From CAJBLF01 sp964495905 (GTDB lineage Bacteria > Patescibacteriota > Gracilibacteria > Absconditabacterales > Absconditicoccaceae): a stretch of 64,000 bases of DNA. The translations under genes and the position numbers were made by a program. Where the stretch lies: positions 192,488 through 256,487 of the forward strand of contig CAZBWN010000029.1 of the NCBI GenBank assembly GCA_964495905.1, given 5' to 3'. Below the pieces are notes generated by a model. The model ran no database searches, was not told the DNA's origin, and worked only from the letters and a program-made list of their open reading frames with translations. Below are positions 39,300 through 49,807 of the stretch, piece by piece; the stretch's first letter is position 1, and each line of letters begins with the position of its first letter.

Positions 39300-41759
39300 A
39301 TGTTGAATTTTGGGATCCTCGGCAATAATGCCAGAAATCTTCTCTACATCAAAAAGTTTAACGATAAAAAAGGCATCCGCTTGGCAAATAATAAACTCCA
39401 AACGAAAGATTTTCTCGTAGAAAGAGGAATCCCCTTCGCCAAAACCTATGGTGTCATCTCTGATCGTAAAGAGCTGTATGAATTTGATTTTTCTTATCTC
39501 CCAAAAAAGAATTTTGTCGTGAAACCCAATCAATGAAGCAAATGACAATGAGTATATATCGTGAAGTATATCGCAGAAGAACTTCCAGAATGAAATATTG
39601 AAATTGTCCCACCCAAAAATAGATTCCAAAGACTATGAGATCAGATCAGAAAAATATTTTTTCAAGAATTTGAAGATAAACACAATCACCATCATGGGAA
39701 ATATCAGATAGGAGACGAGCTTCTCACTGATCAAGAATTTAGGAGACGCTTACTTGATATCCTTGATGGAAAACATTCTATGACGCTTGGATGAGACAAA
39801 ATAATCGTCGAAGAAAAACTTATCCCTGGAGAATTGTTTAAGGAATTCTGCGAATTTGGATTGGCCGATATCAGAGTCATCGCATTCAACCTTGTACCCG
39901 TTGCTACTATGATCAGAGTACCTACCAAGGATTCTGGTGGTAAAGCAAATCTCGCTCAATGAGGATTGTGATTTGGCATCGAAGTAGGGAGCGGGAAGAT
40001 CACTTCACTTCTCTGGAAAAATAAGATATACAAATTCAAATTCCCAAAAAGATTCGCTCATTTCCAAAATAGAAAACTTCCCTATCGGAATGATATCTTG
40101 TTCCTTTCTTCCAAGGTGCAGTATTTTGTGAACTTGTGATATCTCGCTCTTGACCGAGTCATAACGAACGAGTGACCTAAGCTTCTTGAAATAAATGCAA
40201 GAGCTGGACTTGAAGTCCAGAAAGTAAGTGATACGAGATTGAAAAATGTTTTGCATAAGATAGCTGATCTCAAAATCGTAGATCCAGAAAAATGAGTAGA
40301 GATAGCAAAAAGCCTTTTCACTCCAGAAAAATCTGATCTTTTACGCAATAAACTCCTCTATCTCTCACAATATGCAAAATTCATCATCAAAGAAAAAGAG
40401 GAAGAAGAAAAAATAGATATCATCGTAGAAGTGGATCTGAATAAATCCGGAAATTATATGTCACAAAATCTGTTTGATAAGATCAAAGAAAATAAAAGAG
40501 AACGATATCTTGATCTCTATGAGAATGAGATAACTCTCAAAAAGGCTAAATTTTCCAGCATGGAAAGTCTTGTTGAAAATAAAGTCATCCTCGGAAACAA
40601 AACTGCGAGCAATTATCTGATCAAACCTGTCCATAAAACACTTGCTAAAATAGAAGTGATCAACCCTCAAAGCATTGATCCATCAGAGACAACAGAACTA
40701 CATACTATCGATCAAAAAGTAGATAAACTAGCAAAAAGACTTAATCTCTCAGCCAGATTGAGACCGCTCAATTATTTTGGTGAACTTGATAAATTCATCA
40801 CTTTGCATGGAAAATACAATCCAATTTTTAAATACAAATGGCCTGAAGAACAAAAACTTCTCCAAACCAGAGAAGAGATAGCTAAACTTACAGCACAACT
40901 TCATATACTCAAAAGCCCATTTGCACAGATTTTTCTCAAAAAACTTGAGGAACTGGAACTGAGAAGGAATCTTATCCTTGCATATAGCCAGCAGGATTTT
41001 GATACTATCTCATTATATAATAAAAAACTTTTTGGCGAGTTTGATGATGGACTCCTCAAAATAGCAAAATCCAAAGTATTGGATAGACAAGAATTTGGCA
41101 TTAAAAAGGGTGTTTTGGGCAAGTCTCTCAAACTCTCTGAAATAGAAAAAATCATAGAAAAATATCTGATCGAAAAAAAGATTTATGGAGTGGATATCGT
41201 ATTCTCTTATGATACGCTTTCAAGGATATCACTCATCATGGGAAAACAGATCAAAATCAGCATATCGAAATCAGCGGTATTCAAAGAGGAATCATTGCGT
41301 GCGACTTTGGCACATGAGGTGGATACCCATCTCGTCAGATACCTTAATGGTATCAAATCATGACGAAAGATATTACAATCATGATCCGGGTTTTATGGCT
41401 TTGATGAAGAATGACTCGCGATATGGAATAGCAATACTGTTTTGCCTGATGATTATGAGAAAATCTCTCTCTATAAGAAATATGTGGTCACTCATGAGCT
41501 ACAAAAATTCAGCTTCAGCAAAGCTGCAGAATATATCAGATTCATCTATCCCGAAAGATCTCTTGAATGAATATTCAAGACAATCATCAGATCCAAAAGA
41601 GGTATCATCCATACAGAAAATATATGAAGCTGATATCTTAAAGATAAGATATATCTAGATGGATTCACCAAAATAGATCAATGGATACAAGCAGGCAATA
41701 CGCCAGAAAAAATGTATAAATGAAAAATGAAGATTGAAGACCTAATATATATAATTTAG
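39300..41759 (+). CDS. ATP-grasp glutamate-ligase-like domain fused to QEGLA/DUF1704 metallopeptidase
   Basis: 819 residues. The N-terminal 340 resemble the RimK-related alpha-L-glutamate ligase-like family: FGILGNNARNLLYIKKFN, NKLQTKDFLVERGIPFAKTY, FVVKPNQGSKGQGVYIV, RVIAFNLVPVATMIRVPT and LLEINARAGLEVQ, i.e. the nucleotide and metal sites of an ATP-grasp enzyme. The C-terminal 350 resemble DUF1704/QEGLA proteins: LAHEVDTHLVRYLNG as a zinc-binding H-E-x3-H and GFDEEGLAIW as the QEGLA motif. Such domains are usually separate genes in one operon; here ligase and peptidase are one chain. A 7TM partner follows at 41815. Confidence 0.85.
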
Positions 41760-41814
41760 TCCCGCAGGGCGGGATAGAATTTAGAAAAACATATTTATCC
41801 GTTATTGTTTGGTT

Positions 41815-43119
41815 ATGAAAAAAATCAGCTTGTTCATCTTCTTATTTCTAGGAAGCATATGTTTATTCACTCCTGCGTCAGCGCAATTGACTCCTGCCGA
41901 TTGTGAATGACAGACGCACTGCTCTGCTCCGACCAGATGAGTGAATTATACCAACACCATCATCTATCTCTGAGCACAGGGAGAAGAATTCGATCTCGGA
42001 TTCCAGCAAAATTTTGATAAACAAAGGACGTTACTCCAAGAGATTTTTATCGCAGACAATAAAAGTTTTTCTGAAGAAGATATCCTGACCAGAATAAAAG
42101 ATAATATGACTGACATCAAAGCGAGCAAAGTGCTTATCATCAATACTTCCAACTTTGATGTTCTACTTCAAATTCTTGCTAAAGTCCATGTATCGGACAA
42201 TCTCAATCTCAAAGATAAAACCATCTATCTCGTGACCAATAGCAATAAATTTTTCCTCAAAAGGGTGCTCGCCAAATATATCAAACCGATTGAAATCACT
42301 AAGATATATACGCTCTCCCAAGATAAACTTCTCAATTTCCTCTCAACACTCTCCTTGAATAAGATAACCAATCAAGAAGAATATATCACCCCATTCTCTC
42401 TTTCATTTCAAGAGACTCCCAAATATCTTCCGATATCTTATCTTATAGATCGTTTGATCTCTCATGGATTCCCGATAGAGCTTGTCACTATATTTCTTGT
42501 GCTTTCTTTGGGGACATTGTTGATAAGCATTCTGAGACAGATTGTAGGGTTCTCTATCTTTGGTATGTATAGCCCGCTCCTCTTTGCTGTCTCTATGTCG
42601 ATACTTGGTGTGCCTTTCAGTCTGGCGTTGCTTGGTATCTGATGGGTAGCGAAACTTCTGATGTGATTGGTCACCAAAAAGATGTATCTCCTTCACAATA
42701 CTAAAACATCACTTCTGATACTCTTCTATTTCATTCTTATGCTGCTTACCTTTTGATTGAATACTATCTTCTGATTAAATTTTGTAGATTTCACTCTCTT
42801 CGCCAACGGATTCATTATCTTCCCGATGATCTTCATCATCATCGTAAGCGATAAGGTATTCAATGAATGATTCAAACTCTTCAGCAAAGGACGACGAGTA
42901 GCATTTCTAGAATTTTTTGTTGTATCTTTGTCTGTCTATGGGCTCTTCTATCGAACAGGATTGAAACATCTGCTCTTAGCATTTCCTGAATTATTAATAG
43001 TGATTTTCATCCTCAATATCGCTGTAGGAAGATTTACCGGACTCCAGCTTCTTGAATATTTCCGCTTCATGCCATTGATAAAAAAGTCTTCAGAAGAAAG
43101 TGAAGAAGAGGAAGAGTAA
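41815..43119 (+). CDS. Membrane protein with 7TM (transglutaminase-associated) domain
   Basis: 434 residues. A signal peptide (ISLFIFLFLGSICLFTPASA) leads to a 190-residue exterior domain, then ISYLIDRLISHGFPIELVTI, FLVLSLGTLLISILRQIVG and FSIFGMYSPLLFAV, closely matching the 7TM domain usually fused to an inactive transglutaminase (PF14402), and ending in an acidic SSEESEEEEE tail. The exterior domain here is not an obvious transglutaminase. In other bacteria this 7TM protein is encoded next to the glutamate-ligase-like ATP-grasp, the same pairing as here. Confidence 0.82.
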
Positions 43120-43126
43120 AAAAGAT

Positions 43127-43243
43127 AAATGTTCGTTCGCATATGCGGACTCACGATAAATGACCTTCGGTCGATAAACGCTTCGCGATAAATTTATCAA
43201 TTTTTATCGTGAGTGTAACGAACATTTATCGCGAACGAAGTGA
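43127..43243. repeat. GATAAATGTTCG / CGAACATTTATC inverted repeat
   Basis: GATAAATGTTCG and ACTCACGATAAAT on the left are answered by TTTATCGTGAGTG and CGAACATTTATC on the right, with TCGATAAACGCTTCGCGATA in the centre. A partial copy is at 49680-49735. Confidence 0.75.
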
Positions 43244-43247
43244 GCTT

Positions 43248-44627
43248 TTATCAAAAAAACTTTAGTTTTTTATGCATCCGCCAATCAGATTGCCTGGTAA
43301 GCGCTTTCTGATCCTCTGGATTGAGGAGAAAATGTTTGATGGCCTCTTCCAGGAAGATGGTGTTCTGGCTTCATTTGCAGACGATGAGATATTCATCTCA
43401 TGCTTCTTTGAGCGTCTTCTGGATATATTTACCTGCGATATTTGCGTTGTAGAATTTCTCTATATTCTTTTTGTCGTATCAGACTTTTTCAAGCTCATCA
43501 GCTAGATAATCCGTCATATACTGCCCTACCAAGATCACGCGATCTGCTACTTGGCTGACATATAAAGCGATCATCCTATGTTCTCTTTCGGTGAGATCAC
43601 CGAGCTCTCTCATATCTCACAATACGAGCCAGATTTTTCTCTGAGGGAATAATTGCATCTTGATATTGTGTGCGGTGTTGATGATTGTCCTTACACTGAG
43701 CGGTGAAGCATTGTAGGTTGAATCGATGATGACGCTATTCTCTATCCCATGGAATACTGAAAGTCTTCCTGGCTGAAGTTCATACTTGAGTTTGAGCTCT
43801 TCGTGGGAACCGCTTTTCAATAGAGGGGTTTCTGTTCTTCCTTCTGCTCTTGCGTATTTGTAATCCAGGATACCTGCAACTGCTAGTCATAATCAGATAT
43901 ACCCGTAGTTAGCTTTGCCTAAGATATTGGTACTGATGCTGTATTTTTTTTCTTTGATCCGAAGATGGAACTGTACGCCCAATCCCCCTTTAAAATCCGA
44001 CAAGAAAAATTTTTCATCCTTAAAGTTGATGTCAGCTATAATATCATATCCTTCTGTCTGATAGGTCAGATAATCTATCTCAAGATGCTCTTTGAGCTGG
44101 AGTGCATAGCCGTCGTTTGCATTGAGGAATCAAATCTCCAATGTATTTTTGAGCATCTTCACTTCTTCTCTCGCTATCTCGGCAGGGTTACCAAACTGTT
44201 CTGAATGCACTGCGTCTATCGCTGTAAATATCCCTATATGCGGTTTTGCTATCGTCAAAAGAAAGTCCATCTCTCCCGGACGATCGATTCCATATTCTAA
44301 TAGGATGATATCGTAAGGTTTGGATCAGAAAAATCTTTTTCGAGTGAGTTTGCATAACGTAGTGATGAAATATAATACATTCGGTTCCCGTTCTTCTATC
44401 TGAAAAATAGAGAGAGAAAGTCCGAGCTCTCCGTTGAAATTTTTGGGTGAAGTATAGATTCTTTTGTGAGGAAGAAATTGCTGCAATGTCTGATAGACTA
44501 TCATACGGCAAGAGGTTTTCCCCACACTCCCGTTGATACCAATCACTTCTGGATTATGTTTGTTGATGTAGGAATGAGCTAGTTTTCCAAGTACCTTATA
44601 ATACCACCACAAAATTTTCTTTTTCAT
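43248..44627 (-). CDS. murF: UDP-N-acetylmuramoyl-tripeptide--D-alanyl-D-alanine ligase
   Basis: Mur ligases add amino acids to the peptidoglycan stem; MurF adds D-Ala-D-Ala. In 459 residues: IGINGSVGKTSCRM is the ATP P-loop, EYGIDRPGEMDFLLTIAKPH and IGIFTAIDAVHSEQFG match MurF, the central domain has LGKANYGYIGLGLAVAGI, and VIIDSTYNASPLSVRTIINT plus WLVLGDMRELGDLTEREH are the C-terminal domain signatures. The N-terminal UDP-binding domain is very short, so a MurF-like ligase with another substrate cannot be excluded. Confidence 0.85.
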
Positions 44628-44662
44628 GAAGCTTTAGATGTTATATGGTAAATACAAAAATA

Positions 44663-45928
44663 TTATTCTTCAAATGTCTTTTCCAATATAAGCGTAATGA
44701 TGACTGCGATAGGCACTGCGAGAAGTATGCCGATCACTCAGAGGATCAGTGCTCAGATGATCATGCTGATGAAGATGACTACAGGATTTACTCCAAGAGT
44801 CTTGGTCATCAATAACGGGATCAATACATTATTTTCCAATCGTTGAATCAATAGCACAACTCCTATCACAATCAATGCTCCAGAGAAACCGAAGTGGATG
44901 AATGCGACCATTGCAGCTGCCATTCATCAGATGATCGGTCCTATATACGGGATGAATTCTGTCATCGCTGCGATACCTGCAAGCGCTCATTTCTGCGGAA
45001 GATCGATACCAAACATTGAAAGTATCCATAAGGACGCATACATCGTGAGTCCGATAAAGAGACAGAGCAAGAACTGACTTTTGAGCCAGATACCAAGTTT
45101 TTTGTATATCCTTTCAAGCTTCATATAGATGAACTTATATTTTCCGTCTTCGCCGCCAAGTCCTGCAATGAATTTCATCGTTGCATCTTTTTGGATAGAG
45201 AATAATACTGATAACGTCAATACAATAGACGTCTGTGTGATGAAGGTGAAAAATGTACCTACTGCGCTTACTGCCATAGTACCTATATTTCTTGCATATG
45301 ATGTCCCGAGATTAACCACTTGAGAGATATTCTGTTCTAATTGAGTCTGTACTCACGATACGACAGCAGGATTACTGAATGAATCTAGCAATGCTGTCTT
45401 GAGTCCTCATGGAAGCCGATGACTATCTTGGATGATGCCTATCAATGATTTTGTCGCCAATGTCTGTTGGAAATGCGAGACATAACTTATCATCATAGTC
45501 AGGATATCTGAAAACTGACTGAGAAGAAATGGGATGATAAATATCATAGCCCCTAAGAAAAGAATGAGTATGCAGAGATATGAAATCGCTATCGCTATTC
45601 ATCTATACTGTAATCTTTGCTGCAAAAAATCGATGATGGCTTCCATGGCAAGTGAAACGATATATGCCATAAAAATAAGATAAATGATACTTAAGGATTG
45701 GTAAATGAATAATCCAAGAAAAATGACAATCGCTCCAAATCCCCAAAATTTTACGAACATCCTATTGGTAAATACGAATGGTTTCGCAGCTGGTCTTCTC
45801 TCTTGTCTTTTTTGTTCATCAATTTTCTTTTCCAATTTCTCTAGTTCCAAAAGCTCTTTCTTGTTATCAGACTTTATGGATTTTAGGAAATCAGATCCGC
45901 CTTTTATGATTTTGTGTATCAGTGCCAT
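44663..45928 (-). CDS. AI-2E family (PerM-like) transporter
   Basis: 421 residues. An N-terminal charged segment (KKELLELEKLEKKIDEQK) precedes about eight transmembrane helices. The family signature is late: GALAGIAAMTEFIPYIGPIIG and LENNVLIPLLMTKTLGVNPV, followed by IFISMIIGALILGVIGILLA. Members export autoinducer-2 or act as sodium/proton antiporters; the substrate here is unknown. It lies 35 bases downstream-adjacent to murF on the same strand. Confidence 0.9.
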
Positions 45929-45985
45929 GCTAACAGAATAAACAATTAAAATGGTTAAAGGTTACAGGACGAAAGTTGTTATTTT

Positions 45986-46414
45986 TTACCTGCTCCCTGT
46001 TCCCTGCTCCTTTTTACTATTATCAAGTTTTAGTGTGCATCCTTTTCGTGCTTTTTCAAATTCTTCTTGAATGTACTTAATTGTATCTTTTTTTTCTAAT
46101 TTTGCAATTTTTTGTTCAAGTTCTGGTACACGGACCTTGGACAAGACGATGAAAAACTTATAAAAAGTGCTACTGAGTGGAGATTTTACGAGATCGTGCT
46201 GTTGGACGTACTGCATGATCGCTCTTTTGATGATATGCCTGACTACGGATTTTTTTGATAACTTGATGGTGACATGGGCAGAAAACTGATTATTTTTTAT
46301 GTTAGGATATTGTTTGATATAGAAAAATCCGAACAGCCCTTGCCCCAGATACTGTCTTTTTCTTGTGATGAATATTACGTCTTTTCAAGTTAGTCTTTGT
46401 TTTTGTGGAAGCAA
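45986..46414 (-). CDS. rnpA: Ribonuclease P protein component
   Basis: RnpA assists the RNase P RNA in maturing tRNA 5' ends. 142 residues read from TTG 46414: LPQKQRLTGKDVIFITRKRQ, GLFGFFYIKQYPN, FSAHVTIKLSKKSVVRHIIK and RAIMQYVQQHD, i.e. the basic RNR-type helix (usually KRNRIKR) in a diverged form. TTG is required because the nearby ATG is out of frame. The last residues KKEQGTGSR and the stop are encoded by a GGAGCAGGGAACAGGGAGCA repeat word. It lies 24 bases after the DUF192 gene. rpmH, its usual neighbour, is not adjacent. Confidence 0.85.
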
Positions 46415-46438
46415 AATAACATTACTAATAATATAAAA

Positions 46439-46936
46439 CTATTTAATATTCTGGAATTGTATGACGCTTCATTCGGTGATTCAATATTTTGCTGCGAGGG
46501 ATGCGTTGATCTCTAGCACGTATTTTGCTTCTCTCTCTGGCTTATATATGGTACAAGGATTTGCTTTACAAGCTTCTGCGGTCAGTATACGAACTACTTT
46601 GAATTGTTCATCAATCCAAATCATATCTAGTGGGATGAGCGTGTCTTTCATCCAGAAATTATAGATACCTGGCTTGGGAAATACAAAAATCATCCCGCTA
46701 TCTTCAGGCATGGAAGTACGATTCATAAGTCAAAGTTGTTGCTCAGCGGGCGTACGAGCGAGTTCTACAGTGAAGCATTTTTGCTGGCTGCATACCTGGG
46801 GAGTTGTATTCGTTTCGTCAAAATATATACTCGCGATGTAGCAGAACACTACTATAAGTATACTCCAAATCGTGATTCTGATCCATGAAATATTTTTGAT
46901 GTTAATTTGTTTTAGAAAATTTGATTTGTTTTTCAT
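46439..46936 (-). CDS. DUF192 family membrane-anchored protein
   Basis: 165 residues. A signal anchor (ITIWSILIVVFCYIASIYF) precedes the DUF192 domain: FTVELARTPAEQQLGLMNRT, SGMIFVFPKPGIYNFWMKDT and IPLDMIWIDEQFKVV. It ends with a KYVLEINASLAAKYG motif. The family is extracytoplasmic with unknown function. Upstream of rnpA, probably co-transcribed. Confidence 0.9.
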
Positions 46937-46964
46937 GAGTATTTATCTAAAGTAAAACATCAAT

Positions 46965-47042
46965 AACGATTCATGATACTAGATACATGATGCATGAGAA
47001 ATAAGCGACTTGTATCTTGAATCTTGGGTCTTGTATCAAATT
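46965..47042. repeat. AGATACAAG / CTTGTATC word repeats
   Basis: ACTAGATACATGATGCATGAG followed by three CTTGTATCTTGAATCTTGGG-type words. The same words occur at 51590-51622 and, in coding sequence, at 35988-36030 in cysS. Confidence 0.6.
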
Positions 47043-47063
47043 TTTAGTTCTTATATATTGCTG

Positions 47064-47690
47064 ATGAAACGTTTATTAAGATATATAGTAACACTTGGAA
47101 TTGTGCTTCTCTGTATATATGGTTTTTGGTTATGGTTGCAATATAAATGAGCTACCGTCATCAAAAAAACCACGGTAGCGATCATGACAGAACTTACCTC
47201 CCTAGATAAATTGGAGACTGCAAAACAAAGCTTTACAAAGAGTATCCAAGGAGAACAACAATTAGCATCGCTCATCCCAGGCATCGGTATAGAGAAGATT
47301 TTGGGCAGTGCATTATTCAAGGATAGAATGGTTTTGGAAGTACAAGGAAATGTCATTGCTGGATATGCAATCAAAGATGTTGCAACCTGAGATATCAAAG
47401 TATCTCGTGATGGGACAGTCACTATCATCTTGTGAGCACCGAAAGTCTTCTCAGTGCAGCTTACAGGAGTTACTAAATGTGCAACACTTCGTATCATAGA
47501 TCAAACTGACATACAAATGGAAAACCAACTCAGACAAAAAGCAGCTGAAATCATGATGCAGGAAGCGCTCAGCGGAAATATCCTGGAAGAAGCAAAAACT
47601 AATGCACAGACTGCTTTGCAGGATTTGTTCCTCAAAGCGAGTATCCAGATTAAGGAAGTTATCATCACGTGAACGGGTGATGTGAAATAA
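47064..47690 (+). CDS. DUF4230 family membrane-anchored protein
   Basis: 208 residues. One N-terminal transmembrane helix (YIVTLGIVLLCIYGFWLWLQ) precedes the DUF4230 pattern: VAIMTELTSLDKLETAKQSF, LEVQGNVIAGYAIKDVATGD and ILGAPKVFSVQLTG, with NQLRQKAAEIMMQEAL near the end. The family is extracytoplasmic with unknown function. Several TGA glycines. Confidence 0.82.
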
Positions 47691-47712
47691 GGGTATCTAG
47701 AGAAAAAAAAAA

Positions 47713-47746
47713 AACGGTCCCGTAGTACTACGGGATCGTTTTTTTT
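47713..47746 (+). terminator. Rho-independent terminator after the DUF4230 gene
   Basis: A near-perfect stem of 12-13 bp built from CGGTCCCGTAG and CTACGGGATCG, followed by eight T. Confidence 0.85.
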
Positions 47747-47764
47747 GTATAGATTTAAATTTAT

Positions 47765-48055
47765 TTTTTTATCGCCCTTCCTACGGCAGGCAAGCTTGCC
47801 AGCTGAGCGTTATTTTTTCCTTTTTTAAAAACGCTTCGCTGGAGTTACTTTTGGAGTGCCAAAAGTAACCAAAAACACTTTCCAGATGCAGTACTCAGGA
47901 CAAATATTTCAAATTCGCATGACCTTCTGACTCACCTCAAACCCCCCGGTAACCACCGGCGGTCCCCATTTCGGTTCGTTTTGGTTAGTTACTTTATTTA
48001 CGAATTGCTCACTATCTCGTGGCATGCATCTGGGGGTGATAAAGTTTTTTTCTCT
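47765..48055. repeat. Dispersed intergenic repeat R1, copy B, with a flanking palindrome
   Basis: Copy B of the element at 1840, with the same block order; upstream it adds GTTACTTTTGGAGTGCCAAAAGTAAC (a hairpin) and the palindrome GGCAAGCTTGCC at 47787. No gene is supported in 47691-48068. Confidence 0.8.
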
Positions 48056-48068
48056 TTTTGAAAAAGAG

Positions 48069-48782
48069 TTATTTATAAATAGGGCGAACGGGAAGAGCGT
48101 GAATTCTCTTATCACAAGAGAGTCCACCGTTATCTTTATCGAACTCTAAGTACCACGCATAACTACAATCGCCCTCTGAAGACGACCAAACATAGCCATA
48201 TAAACTTTTAAGACGTAATAGACCATCTCTGGCACAAAACCCAGACATTCATAAATCTAATATATTTCATAAAATATTCGCTCATACATATCGCTTACTG
48301 AGTTCACTTTCTGAAAAATTTCATGGTAACGCTTTTAATGTTTTTTCAAAATCATCTCCTCATGGGATTTTCATTCCTTGCTTATCAAGGAGTTTTTTTT
48401 GTTTTTTCAATGCATCGAATGTAAAATATACCTCATCTTCATGTTTGAAAATATCTTTTCCATTTTCTTCTGTTTGGAGATTTTTTCTTGCTCGTTTCAC
48501 TCCTCCGATTTCTATGTAATCTTTTGTATAAATAATGGCGTCTAGTTTTTGTAAATTTTCTAATGTATTCATTTTGTAGTCTGCGAGAAATTTTATTGAT
48601 TTCTCCATATTTTCTTTGTCTTTGGGAGTCATATTTGGTTTATTGAGGAGATATACATCTCCATAGGTGTGGAGTTCCTGAAAAATCTCTTTTTCCCCTT
48701 TTTGAGAAATATCAGCTGTTTTTTTGTTGCTTTTTTGAGGTTTTCTGGGTTGATGATGATTTTCTGCAGGTCTGTGTACCAT
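48069..48782 (-). CDS. FISUMP/C-type-lectin-like domain protein
   Basis: 237 residues. The N-terminal half is charged and Lys/Gln-rich. The C-terminal 90 residues have GFCARDGLLRLKSLYGYVWS, SSEGDCSYAWYLEFDKDNGG and HALPVRPIYK, which is the ending pattern of the Fibrobacter paralogous (FISUMP) and related C-type-lectin folds: G-x-G-Y-x-W-S-S-S...A-x-x-L-x-F...V-R. No signal peptide is obvious, so it may be cytoplasmic. A consensus promoter lies upstream at 48818-48845. Confidence 0.75.
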
Positions 48783-48817
48783 TGTACTCTGTAAGTGATA
48801 AAATTGATCTTTAAAAT

Positions 48818-48845
48818 ATTATAATCATTTTTTCCCATTTGTCAA
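48818..48845 (-). promoter_or_regulatory. Promoter for the FISUMP-like gene
   Basis: Minus-strand TTGACA (48840-48845), a 16-nt spacer and TATAAT (48818-48823); both boxes are exact consensus. Confidence 0.85.
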
Positions 48846-48891
48846 ATATATTACATTTTTTGGCTTATAGAGAAAAGCCCCTCATTTTCAT

Positions 48892-48919
48892 TTGAAATTG
48901 GTATGGGAATTCGTATATA
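48892..48919 (+). promoter_or_regulatory. Promoter for rplI
   Basis: TTGAAA (48892-48897), a 16-nt spacer and TATATA (48914-48919), about 70 bases ahead of ATG 48990. Confidence 0.6.
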
Positions 48920-48989
48920 TTTTTCACGTGATTTTTTTGTTTACTACGAAATTATCAATTATTGTCTTTTAATTATTTAGTTATATACA

Positions 48990-49646
48990 ATGCCAAAGAG
49001 AAAATTAGAGAACAAAACAATTGAAGTAATCCTTTTACAAAGCGATAAACATCTTGGAGAAAAGTATGAAATCGTGAGAGTAAAACCCATTTTTGCTAGA
49101 AACGTATTGTTACCAAAACAAATAGCTGTATTGGCTGATGCTGGCAGCAAAAACAAATTTGCTCAAAAGATGGCAGCTGCAGAAGTTGAAAGAAAGAAGA
49201 AAGCTTCTGGATTAGACGATCTTTTCGCAAAACTTCACAATGTAGGAGGTATCACTATCGTTAGAAAAGCTAACGCTGAAGGTACACTTTACGCAAAAGT
49301 GGATGAAAACGATATCGCAACTGTAATCAACGAAACATATGGTACAGCAGTTGAACCTCATTACTTAAAACTCAAGAAAAAGATAACAACCCTTGGAAGC
49401 TTCAGCGTTCCATTCCTCTATAAAGAGCTTAAAAAAGATGTAGCAGTAAAAGTCGATCAAGATCCTGAAGAAGCTGAAAAGATAGCTAAACATAAAGCAT
49501 CTAAAAATGCTAAGAAGAACGAAGAAGTAGTAGTAGAAGGTCAAGTCAAAAAGACGAGAGAAGAAGTGATGGCAGAAAAAGAAGAAGCTAAACAAGCTAA
49601 AAGAGCTGAAACTATCAAGAGACTTAAAGAAAAGTTTAAAGATTAA
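48990..49646 (+). CDS. rplI: Ribosomal protein bL9 with long C-terminal extension
   Basis: 218 residues against the usual 148-150. The N-terminal domain is recognisable: IEVILLQSDKHLGEKYEIVR, VKPIFARNVLLPKQIAVLAD; the second domain has VGGITIVRKANAEGTLYAKV and FSVPFLYKELKKDVAVKV. After it comes a roughly 60-residue lysine/glutamate-rich tail (KHKASKNAKKNEEVVVEGQV and on). A 10-residue N-terminal extension precedes the canonical start. No TGA codons occur, as in HU. Confidence 0.93.
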   Translation: MPKRKLENKTIEVILLQSDKHLGEKYEIVRVKPIFARNVLLPKQIAVLADAGSKNKFAQKMAAAEVERKKKASGLDDLFAKLHNVGGITIVRKANAEGTLYAKVDENDIATVINETYGTAVEPHYLKLKKKITTLGSFSVPFLYKELKKDVAVKVDQDPEEAEKIAKHKASKNAKKNEEVVVEGQVKKTREEVMAEKEEAKQAKRAETIKRLKEKFKD

Positions 49647-49664
49647 ACTTTTCGATGAACATCC

Positions 49665-49735
49665 CGACAAAAGTCGGGACGATAAATATCCGCCTAGGCG
49701 GATGACAAATGTTCGTTACACTCACGATAAAATAA
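49665..49735. repeat. Composite repeat after rplI
   Basis: ATCCCGACAAAAGTCGGGACG hairpin, CCGCCTAGGCGG palindrome (49690-49701) and ATGTTCGTTACACTCACGAT matching the 43127 element. Confidence 0.7.
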
Positions 49736-49742
49736 TATAATA

Positions 49743-49774
49743 AAGCCTGTCCGCCTAGGCGGATAGGTTTTTTT
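49743..49774 (+). terminator. Rho-independent terminator of rplI
   Basis: CCTGTCCGCC-TA-GGCGGATAGG stem including a CCGCCTAGGCGG palindrome, followed by seven T. Confidence 0.85.
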
Positions 49775-49807
49775 GTTTTAAAAAAAACTGAAGTACATAC
49801 CTTCAGC

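Noticed and set aside
48962..48989. TTGTCT-16-TATACA as the rplI promoter
   Set aside because: The -10 box would touch the start codon, placing the transcription start inside the gene; the TTGAAA-16-TATATA pair at 48892 is better placed.
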